Assembly (NCBI RefSeq): GCF_000006565.2
Contig: NC_031479.1
Span: 5,702,885 to 5,766,884, forward strand
DNA: 64,000 nucleotides
From: Toxoplasma gondii ME49
Lineage: Eukaryota; Apicomplexa; Conoidasida; Eucoccidiorida; Sarcocystidae
Direction: 5' to 3'
Below, piece after piece: positions 43,738-56,000 of this stretch. Numbering within the stretch: the stretch's first letter is position 1; each line of letters opens with the position of its first letter. The position numbers were made by a program, and so were the translations under genes. Below the pieces are notes generated by a model. The model was not told where the DNA came from. It saw nothing but the letters and a program-made list of their open reading frames with translations, and made no database searches.

Positions 43738-46705
43738 CATACATATGTATGCGTCTGGGCATTTGTAAACATATGCATATTTGTTCATGGATCTGCGTAA
43801 GTCTGGATCGTTCTGGAGGGAATTTCGATGTATCCGCGACGTCAGTGTGAATCACTCTCTTCAGCAATCGGTGTGGAGACCAGCGCTCGTGGCTGGCGAG
43901 TTATCGTGACTTTTGCGTGTCTCGACGAAGGCGTGGAGTTGTTTTTCTCTCTCTCTCTTCAGATTCGAGTTTTCTCTCTCGGGGACTGGGCAGAAGTCTT
44001 CCCGCCGTTGCACCACAGAGAAAGGATGCCTTTCTTGCCTCACCTCCTCGTCGTGAGAGAAGAAGCAAATGACCTTCCGAAGCGCATGCAGCCCGCAGAC
44101 CTCTTCTCCAGTCAGAGAAACCGCGAAAAACGCGAAAGCGGCGAAAACGGAGAAATATGCGAATGTTCAAGCCGCTCCCCTGTGGTGTACAGACAGCGTA
44201 AGCGACACTGAGGACCCACTGCGTTTGTAGGCTGTAGGCAACGGAAAGAAAATGTGCAAAAATTTGACTCTCTTTGAAATTTTTTTTCCTCAGGTCATGT
44301 CGGGGAAAGAAAGCGTGAGGAGTTCCGCTTCGATGGGGCAAGGTCTTCAGCCTCAAAAAGAATTCACTTTGAAGCCATAAAGATGCATGCGCATGCTTTC
44401 TAAAACTCACGAGGATGCGACACACACACAAAAGCCAGACGTCGTCTCTGCGGTTGAACATGGCCTGAAGACGACTGTCGCAGTTCTCCGCGCTTCTCGT
44501 TTTCTCTCCTTCTCCTTCCCCCTCACTGGTCTTTATTTCTTCTCTTTCGCCGTCGTTTTCTTTTCTTCGTTTCTCTGCCTGCTTCTTCCTTTTTCTCGTC
44601 TCCTTTAACTCGCTGCTTTCTAGCCTTTGAATTGTTTTGCACCTCCTCGTTCTCTGCCTTCTTTGCAGTCTCTCTCCAGGAGAGGCAGGACGCCAGCGAA
44701 GAGAAGGAGAACAACTCCTCTGGAAGTTGCCAGTCGCGAACAGAAAGCGAAAACAGGACTGTGGCGCAGGAGAAGGCGCGAGCTGATCGAGAAGGCCGAG
44801 AAGGGAAAGAAATCGAGGAAGCGAAGAAGTTGCCGAAAGCATTCATCACCCTTCCGACCGAGAAAGTAAGCCTGTCCACGGAGATACAACGCAAAGCGAA
44901 CTTTCCTCTGTTGCTTTTCATATCCACACATCTCCGAACCTCTGTGTCACGGAGATTCATATCTCGAGAGATATGAACGAAACAAGAGGGTAAAGCTTTT
45001 CACATATATATATATATATATATCCATGCATATATATATATATATGTATACACATTTTCATACATATATATATTCATATATATAATTACATATTGGGGTG
45101 TAAATACACGCGTCACGTTTTGCGTCTTCGTTTCGTTCTTACAGGCGGCGCCTGTGCGTCTCGGATCGCTTTTGGAGACTCGCGCAGGGACGCCGGGCGC
45201 AGGAGGCTCGAAAGCGAGGAAAGAAAATTCTTCCTTCGGCATCTGTCGCGCCTTGCTGAGTCCCTGCGGGGCGTTCGTCGCTTCGCAGAATGGCAAGGCA
45301 AACACGCGAAAGAGAACAAGGAGAGAAAGAGAGAACAAGAAGGAGAGACAGAGAGAACAAGAAGGAGAGACAGAGAGAACAAGAAGGAGAGACAGAGAGA
45401 ACAAGAAGGAGAGAAAGAGAGAACAAGAAGGAGAGAAAGAGAGAACAAGAAGGAGAGACAGAGAGAACAAGAAGAAGAGACAGAGAGAACAAGAAGGAGA
45501 GACAGAGAGAACAAGGAGAGAAGAGAGAAAAAGGAAGGACGATGAAGAAGAGTGAGGCGACCGTGGAGGGGCAGAGAGAGAAGGCGGAGGCGAGAGGGAG
45601 AAAGGGGGAGGAGTAGAGGAAGAGAGACATTGGCAGATAGAGAGAGCGACGATCTAGAGAAAGAGAGAAAGAGAACGAGAGAAGAAGACGAAGAAGTTGG
45701 AGTCAGTGCTGGTTTCGGTTCGACATGCGTCAGTTTCTCATGTGTGTTTTTCCTCAGAGAGACAGCCGTGTGTGATCTTCCTGTGGTCTCTGCAAAGCGG
45801 AGACCTCGTGAGCCTCGCGCTTCATCGGGAGCCTGTGACGAGTTTTGCGTGGAGTCCCCACCCGGCGGCCTCTGGAGACACAGCCTGGTACGTGGATCTT
45901 GTTGCTACGGAAGAAGTCTTGGACAGCCTGCAGAGCGCTTGAGTCTGGGTCAGTTCCTCAGAAGGCACTCCTGTCAGCAGAGTCTCTTTCTTTCTGCGTT
46001 TCCCTGTGTCTCTCTGCTCCTCTCTGGACTCCGACCTCGCCGGCTGTTGGTCTCGTTCGACGTCCGGCGGCCTTTCCCTCCTGCTGTAGCTGCGCTTCTG
46101 CTTCTCCCTTTCTTTCTCGGTTTCGTTCGCCATCTGCCCTCTGTTCTTCGCTCTGTCGCCGTGGAGCCGTCGGCCTCGGTTTTTACTTTTCCACCTGCTC
46201 GTCGGCTCTCGTGTTGCCGCAGTCTGGCGATAGCGACGAATGCGTCGCGCTTCTTCCTCTGGACGCCGCGGTGGCAGTCGGTCGCGGAGCTCTCCATACG
46301 TGAGTATAAGACCTCAGGAGTCGGAAGACAGAGAGGGAACGGCGTAAAGAAAGAGAGGAGAACGCACGAGGAAGAGAACGAAACAACGAGGGGAAGAACG
46401 CAACACAGAGAGCGAACGGCACACACGAAAAAACGGTCAGACGGACAGTGACGTCCACACTCTGAGGGAAGAAGAGAGGGGGGGAAGGCGACGGTTGTTG
46501 AGGCGAGAAGAAACGCGAGTTTGCGCAGTTACAGTTCATCGAACTTCTGTCTAAACGTCGTTTCTTCTTATTTTGCCATCTCGCAGCTCTTCAGTGTCAA
46601 AAACTGCTCTGGAGCCCTGGGGGCGAGGCTCTCTTGCTTCAAGAAAAGGCAAGCAAAAGATCCAATATATCCCCGCGAAGAAAATATCCTTTCCTCACAA
46701 ATTAA
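38469..46705 (+). CDS. WRAP73: WD40 protein of the WRAP73/WDR8 family
   Basis: WRAP73 (WDR8) acts with SSX2IP/Msd1 at centrosomes and spindle poles in other eukaryotes. Exons: 38469-about 38600, 39083 or 39105-39222 (GC donor), 39754-39875, 40563-40650, 41218-41324, 41816-41902, 42627-42696, about 42988-(uncertain), 43233-43280, 43963-44197, 44669-44865, 45145-45292 (GC donor), 45758-45887, 46223-46299, 46587-46705. Nearly all junction phases agree. Collinear family blocks: [100 protein letters not shown] then [86 protein letters not shown]. The exon at 44669 is an acidic insert of about 50 residues absent from animal homologues. Exon 1/2 and exon 8 junctions are unresolved. First ATG in frame is 38469. 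Confidence 0.93.
38645..38835. repeat. (TA)n microsatellites in WRAP73 intron 1
   Basis: Three tatata runs at about 38654-38685, 38725-38742 and 38785-38820 with tgcata/gcatat spacers. No coding content. Confidence 0.85.
39307..39665. repeat. long TATATG minisatellite inside a GC-AG intron
   Basis: About 350 bp of tatatatgta-type units. It contains a duplicated block of roughly 84 bp, marked by the unique string tttatatatctatgtgta occurring twice (about 39462 and 39546). It fills most of the WRAP73 intron 39223-39753. Confidence 0.9.
42025..42135. repeat. (TA)n microsatellite in WRAP73 intron
   Basis: tatata runs at about 42031-42051 and 42104-42128, followed by tatctatg-type sequence. No coding content. 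Confidence 0.85.
42311..42500. repeat. 25-bp tandem array with acceptor-like units
   Basis: About 7.5 direct copies of a 25-bp unit (tcagtgttttcgcttttttc + cgatc, with g/a and length variants) in the WRAP73 intron 41903-42626. Every unit holds a pyrimidine run and a TCAG, so each copy resembles a 3' splice site. Confidence 0.95.
42720..42800. repeat. (TA)n microsatellite in WRAP73 intron
   Basis: tatata/tacata runs immediately downstream of the exon ending at 42696. Confidence 0.85.
43500..43750. repeat. (TA)n microsatellites in WRAP73 intron
   Basis: tatata runs at about 43503-43537 and 43697-43745 in the intron 43281-43962. Confidence 0.85.
45000..45085. repeat. (TA)n microsatellite in WRAP73 intron
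   Basis: tatata runs in the intron 44866-45144. Confidence 0.85.
45320..45525. repeat. 22-bp GA-rich tandem array inside a GC-AG intron
   Basis: About nine copies of a 22-bp unit (ggagagacagagagaacaag + aa). It starts about 28 bp after the GC donor of the WRAP73 intron 45293-45757. Because 22 is not a multiple of three, all frames stay open and give repetitive [16 protein letters not shown] shadow ORFs. Confidence 0.95.
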
Positions 46706-47912
46706 GTGAAAACGTCTAGCTTGTCACTCCGAAAAACAAATCATCATGAACCAGTCTACGCGTCAATGCATTCACGTCTGTCTACCAATACACATACATA
46801 AACATATATATATATATATATATATACAGAGAGAGATACACTGAGGAATATACATATATATATATATATATATATGCATTTAAAGAGAAATGGGAACTAC
46901 GCCTATGTTATGGATATATGCATGTGAGTAGCGTAAGAAAGACGTTAGGAGATGTGCCTGTGTGTCATAAGCCATGGATATGTGTCTCTTCTTTGTGTGT
47001 TGAAATCTGGAAATTCCAATGATGCTTCTGCCCTGTTTGTGCAGTCGAAAGGCGTGATTGCGTATCCCTCTTTCCTCTACTCGGTCCCCGACAAAGAAGA
47101 AACAACAATGTAATTTCAAAGACGCAAAGAAAGGAGGCTCATGATTGAAAGCGAAGTGCAGAATCTCATCTGCAGCGCAACAGAGTGCGGTGAAGAGCAT
47201 ACGGCATGCAGCGAGACCCACAGGAAGTCACCGCGGTCCAGTATCTGGATAAATCTTTTTTAAAATAACATTGTGAATACAGAGAGAAGAAAGGGAAAAG
47301 TTTCACACATTCAAAGTGTACACATATCCTCATATAACTATATGCGTACATATATATATATATACGTATAGAGAGATAGATGGATACATCCGTACAAACA
47401 GCAGGCAAATGTATCTGGAGAGGTACGGTTGTAATCATATTCAGTCTGCATGCCTATACCGATTGCATGGATGTATATGCATACAACCAGATATGTAACT
47501 ATATCTACACTAAAACATGTATATCCAGCTGTGTGCTTGTGGTTAAGGGAATTGAATGCAGTTTTTTGGATAAGTGGAGACAAGTGCATCATGAGTCTTT
47601 TGGAATCCTCTCAACGATCCTCGAGGGGTCCCTGTCGACTTTTTCTTCGAGGACTGCGACAGCGGTTTCGGAACGCAAGAAAAACGAGAGTTTAGAACGA
47701 TGTTTTCACAGATAGTATTTTGAATCGAGAAAGTTGCACAACAAATGCAAGACAAATGCAGGAATCCAGACCGGCAGTCGCGCCGTACATAAACCTCACC
47801 AGACGCTCAGAAATCGAGAAAACCACGCATCCACCTGCCGCGTACATACCAATATATCTCCAAGCATGCATGCCCATATATACTATACTATATATACATA
47901 TATACATGTTTA

Positions 47913-47953
<41 letters not shown>

Positions 47954-48172
47954 ATTTATATATAATTACACATGGAGATACATGGGTATGTAGGTCTCGA
48001 TCACTGTCAAGTGGAATTTTAGAGAAAGCGTTGACAGTTTTTTCCGTGGACGCAGTTGAGAAGGAGACACACAACACAAAATGTCAGACGGCACCACGCG
48101 TTCTTTCAGAGTCGGCTGCGCGCGCATGCAGATCTGAAAAAGGCGAAATCGGACGCGACGAGCAAACGCTGC
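46706..48172. other. convergent spacer between WRAP73 and coronin
   Basis: 3' ends of two convergent genes. It holds (TA)n runs at about 46803-46875, 47350-47365 and 47885-47975 and otherwise unremarkable AT-richer DNA. No coding exon, RNA gene or element is supported. Confidence 0.6.
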
Positions 48173-49003
48173 TCAAGCGGCTTCGTCCTGAGCCTGGTGA
48201 AGAATGTCCCGAAAGAAATCTCGCATCTGCAGAAAAGTCACACAAAGAAACTCTACCGCTTTTCGCACAACTGCCTTCTCCGTTTCTCCACTCTCCAAAT
48301 CGAAGCTTTACCTCTTCACGCACTCCATGCTCGTCTACACAAGCAAACATTTATGCATCTGCCTGTTTACATGTAGGTATCCTGCATGGATCTACGGATT
48401 CAGTGGTGAAGCTTGATTTTAAATTTTCCTTTTTCAACTCGACTCGAGCACCCTGCACTTTTCGCGCAGTGACCTGTCAACTCCATGTTCTCACGCCTCC
48501 AGGTCTGTGCTTCTTTTTTCAGATCTTCTTTTCTCCTTGTTTTCTTTCTTCTGCCTTGTTCCCTCCCTTCGTCTCCTTCCTTCTTCTCCCTTTCTTCTTC
48601 TGCCTTTCTCTGTCGGCTTCTGTCTTTTCTTTTCTTCTCACCTCGTTCAGCTCGTTTTTCATGTCGCTGTCGAGACCTGAGAGAGTTGCAGCGCGGTGGA
48701 GAGTGCCGTGAGCCTGCTCCATCTGAGTCTTCAGTTCTCGGTTTTTCGCCTCCAGTTCCTGCACCCGCTCCTTGAGAGTCTCTGCTTCTTGTTCTGCCGC
48801 CTTCTGGCTCTTCGCCGCAGAAATAAAACGACCTTCCAGATCTCTCAATCGTGCTTCTAACTGCGCCGTTGTCGACTTTTCGTTGCTCAGAGCCTCCGCC
48901 AACTCCGACACTCTCTGAAAAATCAAAAACCTCGAAAAAGCCACCACGCTCCTCACTGACCTCATAACTCATCACAGTCAGCCAATACACATTTACATAT
49001 ATC

Positions 49004-49069
<66 letters not shown>

Positions 49070-50045
49070 TATAGATAGATATAGATATATGCATACATGT
49101 ATTATAACAGTGCCCACGCACAATAAGCATATGCATTCGTACGGTGTGTGGCTTGTCCACGTGTGGAGAAAAAAACCAGGGAAATCCATGAAAACATGTA
49201 GGACGATCCAAAAATTCACAGAACAGAAACACAGAAAAATTCAGACACGCATACATAGGCACTGGGATTCACTCCTCATACATACGGATATACAAATATA
49301 TACCTATACATATATATATATATATATATGAAATGTTTTCGTTGTGTAGTTTTGATGATTCATTCGACTTTACCATTTTCAGTTGAGGGTCTTCCGAGGT
49401 ACTTGGCACTGCCATGGCGGATTGCTGCAGGGAAACCGAGAGCAATTAAAGGAAGCAGGCTCTATTTTTCTCGGAGAAAACGCAGAGAAAGCGAGAGGCA
49501 CCGAAAGATAGCTTAGTTCTCAAAAACACAAAAGACTGCTCTTCTGGCCAGAGAGAGCTGCAGCAACGTCCACTCTTCGCTGCTCGCCTTCTCTTTCATG
49601 CTTTCACATTTACCGACAGATTGACACGGACGCATAACGCTACGCAGGTCCCAATGCACACCTCTGTATTTACAAAAAGTTCCGGACAAAAGGGTATTAA
49701 TACTGGGGCCGAAGAGTTACGCGACAGAAAACTCGACGCTCAGTACAAGAGAATTGGTGAAAAGGACATGCACCGAGATGTTGTCCCGTCGGCTTATGTT
49801 CGGGGTCGACGCTCACCGCCGACAGCTCTTTTATCTTCGCCTTCAACTCCGCGTTCTCTTTCCGCAGCTGAGCAAATGAGCAAGTAGCAAAGCAATCCGA
49901 CATGTTTTGAATCAAACGCTGCGGACAAAGGATTTCACATAATCCTTAATAAGTGAGACAAAGGCCGTCTATGCATGTCAGCACCGCCAGGTGACGTACA
50001 TACGTCAACATACACAAGCATATAATCATATACATATATATATAC

Positions 50046-50083
<38 letters not shown>

Positions 50084-53000
50084 GTGGCTTCACAGAGTAT
50101 ATCGGTTAGCTGCATGTATACGCACGCATAGACACATATGCTTCTCGGTGAAGGAAAGTTTCAAAGGAATAGAGAGAGAGCGCCGGGGAAACAAAAGGTT
50201 ACGCGGCACTGAGCGAACACAGTCTGTCGGAGACGTCATCTCATCGCCTTATCTTCTGGTTGCGCGCTCACTGTTTCAAGCTCTTGGGCATTCGCCTTCA
50301 ACTCCTGATTTTCTTGGAGCAGCTGAAGGAAATCGAAGGCACATGGAACCACGGACATTCACCCTGCAGCTGAACGGAGAGACGGGTGAACGGCGTCAGA
50401 TCGTAGGAATTCGCGCAGAGATTTATGCAATCTACACTCTGTCCACAATCTCCATGTACACACACATATGTATACAGAAAGAGTGATGTATGTACATGCG
50501 CATCCACGGCACTGCAGTGACTCCGAGCACTCTATATACAGGTACATTGATACACAAATAATAGAGATGTACGTATGTGTATATATCTGCATACACCTCT
50601 CTGCAGTATCCATTCATCCCTACACATGCGCATGCGTTTTCAGGTTTCTGTGCAGTGACTGCACATGGACAATTGAGAAAAATGAAACAGCCGATGGTGA
50701 CAAACACCGCAGCACATGTGTGTTGGTCGAGGTTTTTCTTGCCGCGTCAATTCGTCGCCTTATACACGGACGCATGTCTCTTTACGCAGACATTTCTCAC
50801 CGCCGCAGTATCCCCGCCATTCGCCTTCAGCTCTTCGTTCTCTTTGCGCAGCTGAAAAAACCGCAAGTCCACTCACAGCGAACGTAGTCCTCTTCGAAAC
50901 ATCTGAAGCAGCAGATTTCCTTCTGTCTTGACCCCGGACGGGCATTTGAACAGCCGCCCCTTTTCCGACTTCTAGCAATCCACTTTCATTTGAGTTGGCC
51001 GGCATCCCCCCATGCATGCAGACACAGCATCGGTGTTCTCTACAGCAGTTTCTGCTTCGTGATGTACGCGTTTCTCAGAGACTGTCTCCCTGGAGGAAAG
51101 CATCAAAGCTCGGCCCTGCATGGCCACTGACGGTTCTCTGAGTTCTGAAAAGACGTCTGGCAAGTGTGTTGAAATATGTCTGAAGATTCAAGTGTCTTGG
51201 TCGAGAATCTCGTCTTTTTTCCGAGGAGAAAAGGTAGGTGAATGTCCATGGCTTCTTACGCGGTCCAACTCCGTCAACTGCGCCTTCAAAGATGCGACCT
51301 CTGACTGCAGCTGCGCAGCACAAACAGAAAAATGGCGAAGATGCAGACGAGAAACGTTTCCTGAAATCCAGGAGTTAAAGCGAAATGGCTTTCTTCTCAG
51401 CGCTGCAGACCATAGTACAGCAAAACGCGTTGCGCGGTACGCAGGCAAATGCACATGTCTACGCAAGTATACATGCAGGCACATGTATTTTGATATTGAT
51501 ACGAAGAAACAGAAACAGAGAATGAGACATGGATGCAAGTACAGATAGGTGTGTACAAGACGGAGATAGGGATGTCAATACGTCTCGAGACAGATACGCG
51601 AGCAGCGAAATCGGATCAGACAGTCATAAACGTTCATCCACAACCGTAGACAGAAATGTTGACGTGGAAAGAGAGATCGATTCGCGGATATATGTGTCTG
51701 CACCTACATAGAGCCACAGGTAAGTTTAGACGAAATGTGTACATCTACATTTGTGGAAGATGCATATTTTCGGTTTTTTTTCTACAAAAACATACTTCTT
51801 GGAGAGCCTGCGAATCTGCAGCGGCACCGTGTGCTTGCGCGACAGCGGCGACACACGCAGTGTCGACTGTCATGCGTCTTGGCTGGGCAGAGACGACGTC
51901 GCCTGAAAAGCAAAAACGAGGAAAACGAGGAAAACCGGGAGAGCCGCCACAGCTGGAATAGAACACAGCGTGGAAGCTTCTCTGAAAGAGATGCCACTGC
52001 AGTGTCAAATCTGAGAAAAAAACAAAGTCGCCTCTCACAAGCGACTTCAACGACGCCCCTACACAAAGGCATGAACTATGCATATGCAGGTACATCTACG
52101 AAAACTGTGAATGTATATGGGGATGTACAGGCAGAAGAAAGCATCGTCTCGACGAAGAACGACATGCAGACGTACACCTGTACGTACAGCTTTCTGCAGG
52201 TACTCAACTACCAGCACGGACGCATATACATGTATATACGTATACATGTATATATATATATATATAGATATAGATATATAGATATAGATATATAGAGATA
52301 TAGATATATATAGAGATACAGATAGATATATGAATTTACTGCAACATTTCACCCAGTGTGGTGGAGACGACGAGCGTTTGTGTAGGCGGAAGTGTCGTGA
52401 GAAATATTTTCTTTGATTTCTCACCGGGTTTCACCGATCGCCTTCGAATCGCCTTGTTCTCGCCCTTGAACCATTCCTCGGCGGTCTGAACAAAAGAATT
52501 TGCATGCAGTCAAAAACTGCCCGATGCATGCACGAAAAAAACTCCTTTCCTCAAGCTGACACTGGAAACTCTAAACCAGAGCGACGCCTGGGGAAAGGAC
52601 CTGTCGACCTCTACATCCTACTGACACCCATAAACATATTTACATGTGTATATATACATATATATATATATACATTTATATGGATATATAAACAAATATA
52701 TATATATATATATGCATAACCAAGGATATGTGTATCTGCATGTACCTGTAGGATATATATATATATGTATATATATTTGATGGTCGGAAAAGTTCCCTTA
52801 TTTTTGTTTTTAGAGACCAGCGGCCTACCATGGAAGGTTCAACATCGGGAGCAGGAGGGTACAGATCGGCTTGGAAGACATCCTGATTTTTTCTGGGGAC
52901 GATGAACGAGATCGGCTGGAGAACATTGCCGTTTTCCTGCTTCAGCATGCGGCCGATCTCTGCACGCATTTGGTCGACAGCCCTACGCGACAGAAAAACA

Positions 53001-56000
53001 GGGAAAACTGAAAAAAATCCATCTCGTTCTCCACACAGGTTCGCTGCTTGCCCCTAAAACTTATATATATATATATATATATATAAATGAATATAAATAT
53101 ATATACGTATGTATATCTACGTATATACTTTTGGAAAATCATATGCATCTACAGATAAGTTCAGACTGTCATGCACATATGTGTGTTGCAGCCGGCCGCC
53201 CAGGACAGTTGCAGAGAGGTAGAAACTTTGCCCTGCTTATTCGAACATTTTCACGGACGCATGCGTGGATCGGCACCCGGAGAGGTGAGTGCAAAGGTTC
53301 ACATGTCGGCCTGCACTTCATGTCTTCGGCTTATCAACGGATCAGTCGGTGCGCGCGTCTGCCGTGGAAAGAGGCTGGTGTTGAGGAGAAGACGCTTGCG
53401 CCTCTCTCGCAACGCCCAGGTCCGCCGAAGCAGCGAAGAAAAACGAGAAATTTGTTTTTTATATCTGCGATCTCGCAGAGGAAGGAAAGAATGTGAAAAA
53501 CCTTACAGCTTGGGAATGAAGCAAAAGTTCTTGATGGGAACGCTGGATCTGTAGGCGTCGACCGATCGCAAGGTGCCCCCGTGGTACTGGTAATACCGGC
53601 ATGAAGAGTCACCCTGAAAAAGCGAGAAAATCGCACACTGTCAGCGGAAAATCCCTCCTCGTGAAATCAGAAAGAGACACGAAAACAACATCTAAGCACG
53701 CGGTCAGATACTGCGAAACACAGATAAAGCAAATACCTGCTCACGAAATAGGAATAAATATATATATATATAAATATATATATAAATATATATATATATA
53801 TATGGAGAGAAGTGTAAGCTGATACGTAGATACCTCCACACGATAGAACTACGTATCCACATACACATTTTATATGAGTTGCTACAGCGATAACATCAGA
53901 TATGCAGAGAAGGACGGATAGAAAAGCAAAGAGCTCTACTCTGCGAATCGACGAATCCTCACCTCTCGAAGAACGGAACAGTTTTACAAACATGAAAAAG
54001 GGCATGGCACTGCTGCCACTGAGAAGCACGATGCATGAGCGAAGATTTCTTCGTTTCTGGAAATCTCAACCTCGGCGATGAATCGTACTCTCTCACAAGG
54101 AACTTTCACTGCATATAACAGATTGGATTTCAACTAGGAACCTTTTCCCCGGACGAGCCGCTTGACAAAATATTGACTTGTCTCGGCGTGTGCCTGAGGG
54201 AAAAGTCTGTTCCGGACAATCCCCCAGTTCCTTCCAATTCCCACCGCATGCAATTCTCCACGCACCGCATGCGTCTCTCGTCTCTCTCCACTAGCCACTC
54301 GAAGTTGCGGATCGGATGGAGCGCAGCCGATAGATTTGGGGAAGCGTTTCAGGAGCCATGAGTTAAACTTGGATAAACGTCGATCTCAGTGACCCATCAA
54401 CGCGAAGCGTGATCGATTGTCTCTTGACGGATTTAGAACTTACTCCAGGAAAACAAGCTGATTTATAGTCCGTACGGACTGCGGGAGTTCCAGCAGCCGA
54501 GCCTACTTATTTTTTGCAAGAAGACTGGTCCACTTACGAACGGCCGAAAATGGCACTCGGATACATTACAAAAGAGTTGTCGACGATTGAGGCGTTTTTT
54601 TTCTCGGAGACTAAACGTACCTTGCCGCAGACGTAGAGCATGCCAGTTGTCTCGTCGAAAATCGGATACAGGGGAGAGGAACCGCGGTCAATTTCTGCGT
54701 GGTAGACTCTGCAGCGCATGCACGCGGAAGCGGGGAATGAATCATGTGGAAAGTCAAGAACGTCTTCTCAGAAGCACTGGTCAGCGGCAACCTCGCGACC
54801 GGAACGGTCTCACAAAGGAATGAAGAAGCAAGCAACTTCGTCGCCTGTGCGACGATCGAATCCAATGCGTTCGCACGCAAGGACAAAAACACCGCTTCTG
54901 TGACACCAAACGAAGAAATCGACTTCCCCAAATTCGACGAATCCAAGAAGGTCTGCATTTGCACATGTTTTCACATTGGAGGGTTGCCTGGATGTACACA
55001 TGCATGCGTACGGATACAGAAAATGGACAATGGGGTACCTGCAATGATTGAGAGATCTAGATTGAGAGGCAGATCTAGATAGATAGATAGACAGATAGAT
55101 AGATAGAACGACAGATACACAGAGATACTTGGATCTGGATAATCGATCTGGAGAGGCACATCTAGGCAGATAGAAAGCTATAAACGCAGATGGATCTACA
55201 TAGGTAGAACGACAGATCTAGGTAGATAGAAAGACAGAAAGAGAGATGGATCTGGATAGGTGCGGGTCTAGATCGGTAGTAGATGTAGACAGATGCACAA
55301 ATATAGATGATATCGGTAGATGTAGGCTACCGAGGTCAGACGCCTGTATCGATGCAGCGAAATGGCTAGAGAAGCGCGTGTGTCTCCAAAACTCGATTTC
55401 CGCAGACGGCTGTGAACAGGGGATCTGAGGGAAGCGGATCGAGTCTCTTTGTGATGCGTACGGTTTGTCGAACTTTCTTGTGTCCCAGATAGCCATTTCC
55501 CTTTCTTGCATCTTGCCAAATCCAGTGGTGAAAACATGTCCGTCTCTGCCAGCGAGGCCGTCAATCCAAGTGCACTTGCATGCCTTCGATCCATCGTGAC
55601 ATGCGACGGAGCCGACGACCTGCGCAGCTCGGGGATCAACGATGTTCAGTGCCTTGTCCTTCGTCGTGCATGCAAGCAAGTCTCTGGGCAAACGAAAACA
55701 GAAACCTACAGACGGTGTCAAAAAACGCAGGCCGAACAGTGCGGACTCCTACAAAACATCCACGTACGCATGTGCCTCCGACAGCCACACAAGGCAAATG
55801 TCTGTCACTCCCTACTCTAATATATAGGTGTGTATTAATATCTAAACAAGACATACATATACATATACATATAAAAATACATATATATATAAATAAATAT
55901 ATATATATATATGATACAAGTATGTTCATCTGTGCATGTGTGCATTTATATAACCATAATCAGAGAGACTCCTTTGTTTGAGACCGACATGAGCAAGGCT

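Noticed and set aside
45093..45630. Repetitive [15 protein letters not shown] protein, and its Leu/Ser-rich antisense
   Set aside because: A 22-bp intronic array stays open in every frame. The real WRAP73 exons flank it.
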